NCBI GenBank assembly: GCA_963969395.1
Contig: OZ017797.1
Span: 31,124,001 to 31,188,000, forward strand
Direction of reading: 5' to 3'
Source of the DNA: Pseudoscleropodium purum
Lineage: Eukaryota; Streptophyta; Bryopsida; Hypnales; Brachytheciaceae
DNA: 64,000 bases
Shown here piece after piece: positions 60,401 through 64,000 of this stretch. The first letter of the stretch is position 1. Each line of letters begins with the position of its first letter. Made by a program: the position numbers and the translations under genes. Under the pieces are notes generated by a model. The model had not been told where the DNA came from. It worked only from the letters and a program-made list of their open reading frames with translations, and searched no databases.

Positions 60401-63400
60401 TGTGCTGATCGCGGCAATATATGTTGGGTTGGTTGGATGGATGGTTTTGTTTCTACCTCAAGCTTTCAGACCTACCCCAATATACGACAGGAGGAACTAT
60501 CCATGTCATCGTTAACAATCAAATAGGCTTTACGACGGACCCGAAACTCGCTCGCTCCTCTCCTCACCCAAGTGATGTTGCGAAGGTACTCTGCATTTTA
60601 CTGTTTCGACCACGTCGGGGTCGTAGGAGTTGCTCTCCCAGGAGTGCACAGGGCCCATGTTTGCGGAATGCCATTGAGCCACAATCTTGTGATAAAGTTT
60701 CATGGTTGCGACCACTTTTGAGAGCTAACTAAGTTATTTTATAGCATTTAAATTTGAATCCTTACCGAGACTCACGACATTTGTGCAGGGTGTAGGAGCT
60801 CCAATTTTTCACTGCAATGGAGATGATCCGGAGGGCGTGGCTCATTTCTGTCGGTTGGCTGTAGATTGGCGCCAGGTGACCACAATCAATCCAAAGATTC
60901 TCACCTCTTGAATTTCGCATGCTCTCTCTTAGTGGGTTCTGGCGTCCGATTCGTCTGGGCAATTACAGTCTTTCGTGTGGGTACGAGGTCTCGCTTTCGT
61001 CAGTATGTGACATTCAAGGTCTTCTTGCTGAAGGCCAACTCTCTTGTGCATCTTTCTTTTTGAAATCCTCGATGGAAGCATTAAGATATAGATTTGCCAA
61101 TTCTTGCAGCGGATCATTTGGAGTTGCTTTAGATGCTTGGGTGAGTGGTGGTATCTTGTAAATTGGTGCACGCTTCTAACATTTTTGTTGATGATCTTCA
61201 GAAATTTCAAACGGATGTTGTTGTGGATCTTGTTTGCTACCGGCGCCATGGTCATAACGAGCAAGTTCGTCTTCCAATATCAGCCTTCTTTCATATTTCA
61301 ATTTTTGGTGTATCAAAGTCGACACTCAAACAGATATATTGGCTTGTTGTTGGGCTATAAGATCACTGATAAGTTCTTGCAGCCTTCGGTTTTCCTGATA
61401 ATAGAATCGATGGGTGTGCCAGGATGACCCAAGAGCGACACAGCCTTTGACCTATCAGAAAATTCAGAATCATCCCACAACGCTGCAGATATACTCGCAA
61501 AAGCTTCTTCTCGAAGGCATCATCACTCAGGACGTGCGTCCTTCTACCTTATCGTGGTTGTGACCAGAAAACGACTCTCTGCTATGCGTTATTCCAACTG
61601 GCGTGAATCTTTGACCAAGAGTTGTAATGAGACTTGCGTATTGTTTACAGGTCTTGGATAAGTGGACCAATGAGGTGGATGCTAAGTTTGAGGCTGAGTA
61701 TGCTGCTGCCGACTCCTATGCTCCCACTTTGCATGAATGGCTGGCAAGCAACTGGCAAGGTAGATCAAGTGACTAATTTTCGTTTCAGTGGCATTAAGAT
61801 GTGAATAGACTAAGCATTGAAGATTGAAAGCCTTGCTGATGAATAAGCAAGTGATGAACTATTAACTCATTCTTAATTTACACAATTCAGGTGAGGCTCT
61901 TGGGTCGTCGAGTTCAAAACGATACATCCAGCCAACTGGGCTAGATTTGGAGAGCCTTCGGCATGTGGTAAGAAAATTACGACATATTTTTCCTCAAGGC
62001 AAGCTAATGCGCTTGAGTTTGACCTATTCTATTAGATCTTGTGAAGTTGGTGTCGATTGTCATGTGTTTTCAGTATGCCTCAAGCTTGAGTTGACCGCAC
62101 TTTGAGCTAAGTCTTCTGAAATTGTTTTGGCAGGGGTGTGCGATTAGTACTCCACCTGCTGGGTTCAACTTGCATCCGGATGTAAGCATTGACAGAAAAC
62201 ACTATCGTCTTTTGATTTGAAACTTGGTTCTAAAATTTCTTCGAACTGAGTAAGGACACCTCCTAATACATAGCCATAGCCAATCTGACGCAGTTATATC
62301 TGTTGTTTAATTTTATCGTCCTACAAGTTGTAGGTAGAAAATTTGCTGAAATCAAGAGCGCGCATGATGGAAACTGGAGTTGGAATCGATTGGGCGATGG
62401 CTGAAGCGTTGGCAATGGGGTGAGTGCTATACGATATTCCGCATTTCTTCTTTTTTTGTCCAGGAACAGAGTGTCGCGAAGTCTGTTCACTCGCTTGAGT
62501 TTACGATGAGCATTTTCCACCCTGATCAATCTCTGCGCGTTTCTGCAGGTCGTTACTCGTGCATGCAGATACAAAGCGAGGCCAGACACCTGAAAGGAAT
62601 CCTCACTTTCCTGTGAGACTTAGTGGCCAGGATTGTGAGCGAGGCACTTTCAATCAGCGCCACTCTGTCCTCTACGATCAATCTACAGCAAAACGGTGTG
62701 TCTTCAGTCCCTTATTTTTATTTAATGGGTAACATATTGGGAACTCAGACTTCAAAATGAGAACCACGTACAAACCAGAGCATTGATGATGGTGACTGAT
62801 GGCTGATGCTGACTGATTTCCAGATACATTCCGCTGAATAATATCTGTCCTGGGCGACAAGCTGAGTTTGTTGTGTGCAATTCAAATTTATCTGAAGCAG
62901 CCGTTTTGGGATTCGAGTATGGCTTTAGTCTAGAGAACGAGAACGCTCTCGTCCTGTGGGAGGCTCAGGTAGAATTCTCATCATTACAGATTATTGTCAT
63001 TGACTTCGACAGGTTCATAATTCAGTTTCTTGAATGACGATATCGAAATGCGGAAAGTGAGAAAGGAAGAAGCTTTTTATTTCCATCGTTCAATCATGAA
63101 TTTTGGTCATTGATATGATGATTTCTTAGCCGATTACTGTCGTAATTGCAGTTTGGAGACTTTACCAATAATGCACAATCGATGATTGATAACTTCATCG
63201 CCTGTGGTGAGGAAAAGTGGATGACTCCTACGGGTCTAGTCCTACTACTGCCCCACGGCTACGATGGCCAAGGCCCTGAGCACAGCTCTGCAAGACTAGA
63301 GCGATTTTTACAGGTACTCGCCTCGCCTCAAGTATCTTTCTTTGGCTGGTTGTAATCTTCTTTGGTTGATATCTTTACACTAACGACGTTTGTCTCGATG

Positions 63401-64000
63401 GACATCAGCTCTGCAACGATGATCCTGATCATCTTCCCGGCTTTGGACCTCAACACAAGTTGCAGATGGAGGCTGGCTTTGCTGCCGCTGATAAAGGTTT
63501 GCGTTGTTAGGATACTGTCAATCAGTGAGATTTATGGTTCCGAAGTTGTCAAGATGAATGTCTTATTTCTTAGAACAGCGCATACTGACACTGTGGATGT
63601 AATTTTCCAGATGGAAAAGGCTATTTGACTCGAGCTGATCTAGAAGCAGTGATGAAAGGGGTTAGCTCGGAGCGTGTTGAGATTCTGTTGCAGGAGCTTG
63701 ACTTTGGGCATGCAGGCCGAATTGAAAGGTGATGTCTCTTTCTCGTTGCTCAGTTCAGGCCAGCTGATCGAAAACTCCAGTTGATTGCAATCGTAATACG
63801 CTTGATCAGTGTGGAATGTACTGTACCTGACAAATTTGTGCTGGGCAGGTTTTCCAATTCCAGCATCTTAAGTCTGACTTACGCTTTAGATGCCTTGGTA
63901 CACCTACTATTCGAATCTTAGAAGTGGTTCTGAATTTGTTTCTGGTGGTAAATATTGTGCTTTCGTTCTTGCAGACGAGATTGGGATGTATTCATGGCGC
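57431..64000 (+). CDS. DHTKD1: Mitochondrial 2-oxoadipate/2-oxoglutarate dehydrogenase E1 (DHTKD1-type) with an EF-hand pair, 5' part
   Basis: A ThDP-dependent E1 that decarboxylates a 2-oxoacid for an E2/E3 complex. Exons: 57431-57656, 58348-58504, 58602-58837, 58951-59051, 59272-59321, 59458-59611, 59741-59857, 60256-60318, 60463-60585, 60789-60875, 61202-61264, 61423-61533, 61651-61759, 61891-61967, 62134-62181, 62334-62419, 62549-62695, 62824-62968, 63152-63313, 63409-63496, 63611-63728, 63975 onward; about 831 residues in the window. Residues 1-42 are rich in Arg and hydrophobics with no acids until later, a mitochondrial presequence. Key motifs: [35 protein letters not shown] (352-359) with NN at 386-387 for Th[60 protein letters not shown] and NQRHS wording favour DHTKD1 over OGDH, as does the lack of the long OGDH N-terminal module. 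Residues 782-831 then form two EF-hands. There is also an extra stretch [16 protein letters not shown] before VRLSGQD. The C-terminus lies outside. Confidence 0.92.
57657..58347 (+). other. Intron 1 of the E1 gene
   Basis: 691 bp. Contains loosely repeated phrases (CGAGGAAATTGC at about 57855 and 58228; TTTTGAAATGAT at about 57989 and 58157) that hint at an old internal duplication, about 300-370 bp apart. No coding signal. Confidence 0.5.

Noticed and set aside
1..64000. tRNA, rRNA or viral genes
   Set aside because: No cloverleaf with A and B box wording, no rRNA-like stretch, and no capsid, polymerase, integrase or reverse-transcriptase motif was recognised on either strand by eye.

Overview
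The window is a gene-sparse, AT-rich stretch of nuclear DNA from a plant. All genes are split by GT-AG introns, and four of the five recognisable proteins have plant-type relatives: a PNPase, PRL1, a beta-type p24 protein and an RFC clamp-loader subunit. Stowaway-like short inverted-repeat elements also point to a plant. Intergenic DNA and large introns are strongly AT-rich while most exons are balanced, which suits a moss or another early-diverging streptophyte, but the species cannot be fixed from sequence alone.

Layout: (1) 190-4261 (+) the 3' part of a polyribonucleotide nucleotidyltransferase (second RNase PH domain, KH, S1). (2) 7198-12910 (+) a complete 16-exon PRL1/PLRG1 WD40 spliceosomal protein, 492 aa. 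(3) 14851-30768 (+) a roughly 16-kb gene for an unidentified coiled-coil protein, about 513 aa, whose 3' half lies in very AT-rich DNA packed with mobile elements. (4) 36654-38822 (-) a complete 4-exon p24/EMP24 cargo receptor, 215 aa. (5) 44406-47673 (-) a complete 11-exon RFC3-type clamp-loader subunit, 352 aa. (6) 55786-55953 (+) a possible 55-aa Gln/Gly-rich protein. (7) 57431-64000 (+), running off the right edge, at least 22 exons of a thiamine-diphosphate E1 dehydrogenase of the 2-oxoadipate/2-oxoglutarate (DHTKD1) type.

The most striking observation is in the last gene. After the conserved E1 segment around [13 protein letters not shown], the spliced reading frame enters a well-formed pair of EF-hand calcium-binding loops (exons 20-22) where known E1 enzymes continue into the ThDP/E2-proximal C-terminal domain. 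This suggests a calcium-binding module built into a mitochondrial 2-oxoacid dehydrogenase.

The rest is non-coding: several families of inverted-repeat elements (TTAACCCC-ended elements of about 0.9 kb and a 1.6-kb fold-back; TAAGGTAGGAGG-ended elements of about 0.32 kb; Stowaway-like elements), tandem duplications, dispersed repeats shared between distant positions, and microsatellites. I saw no tRNA, rRNA, CRISPR array, intact transposase or virus. The genes do not form a pathway; they are ordinary unlinked housekeeping genes (organelle RNA decay, splicing, ER-Golgi traffic, DNA replication, mitochondrial catabolism).
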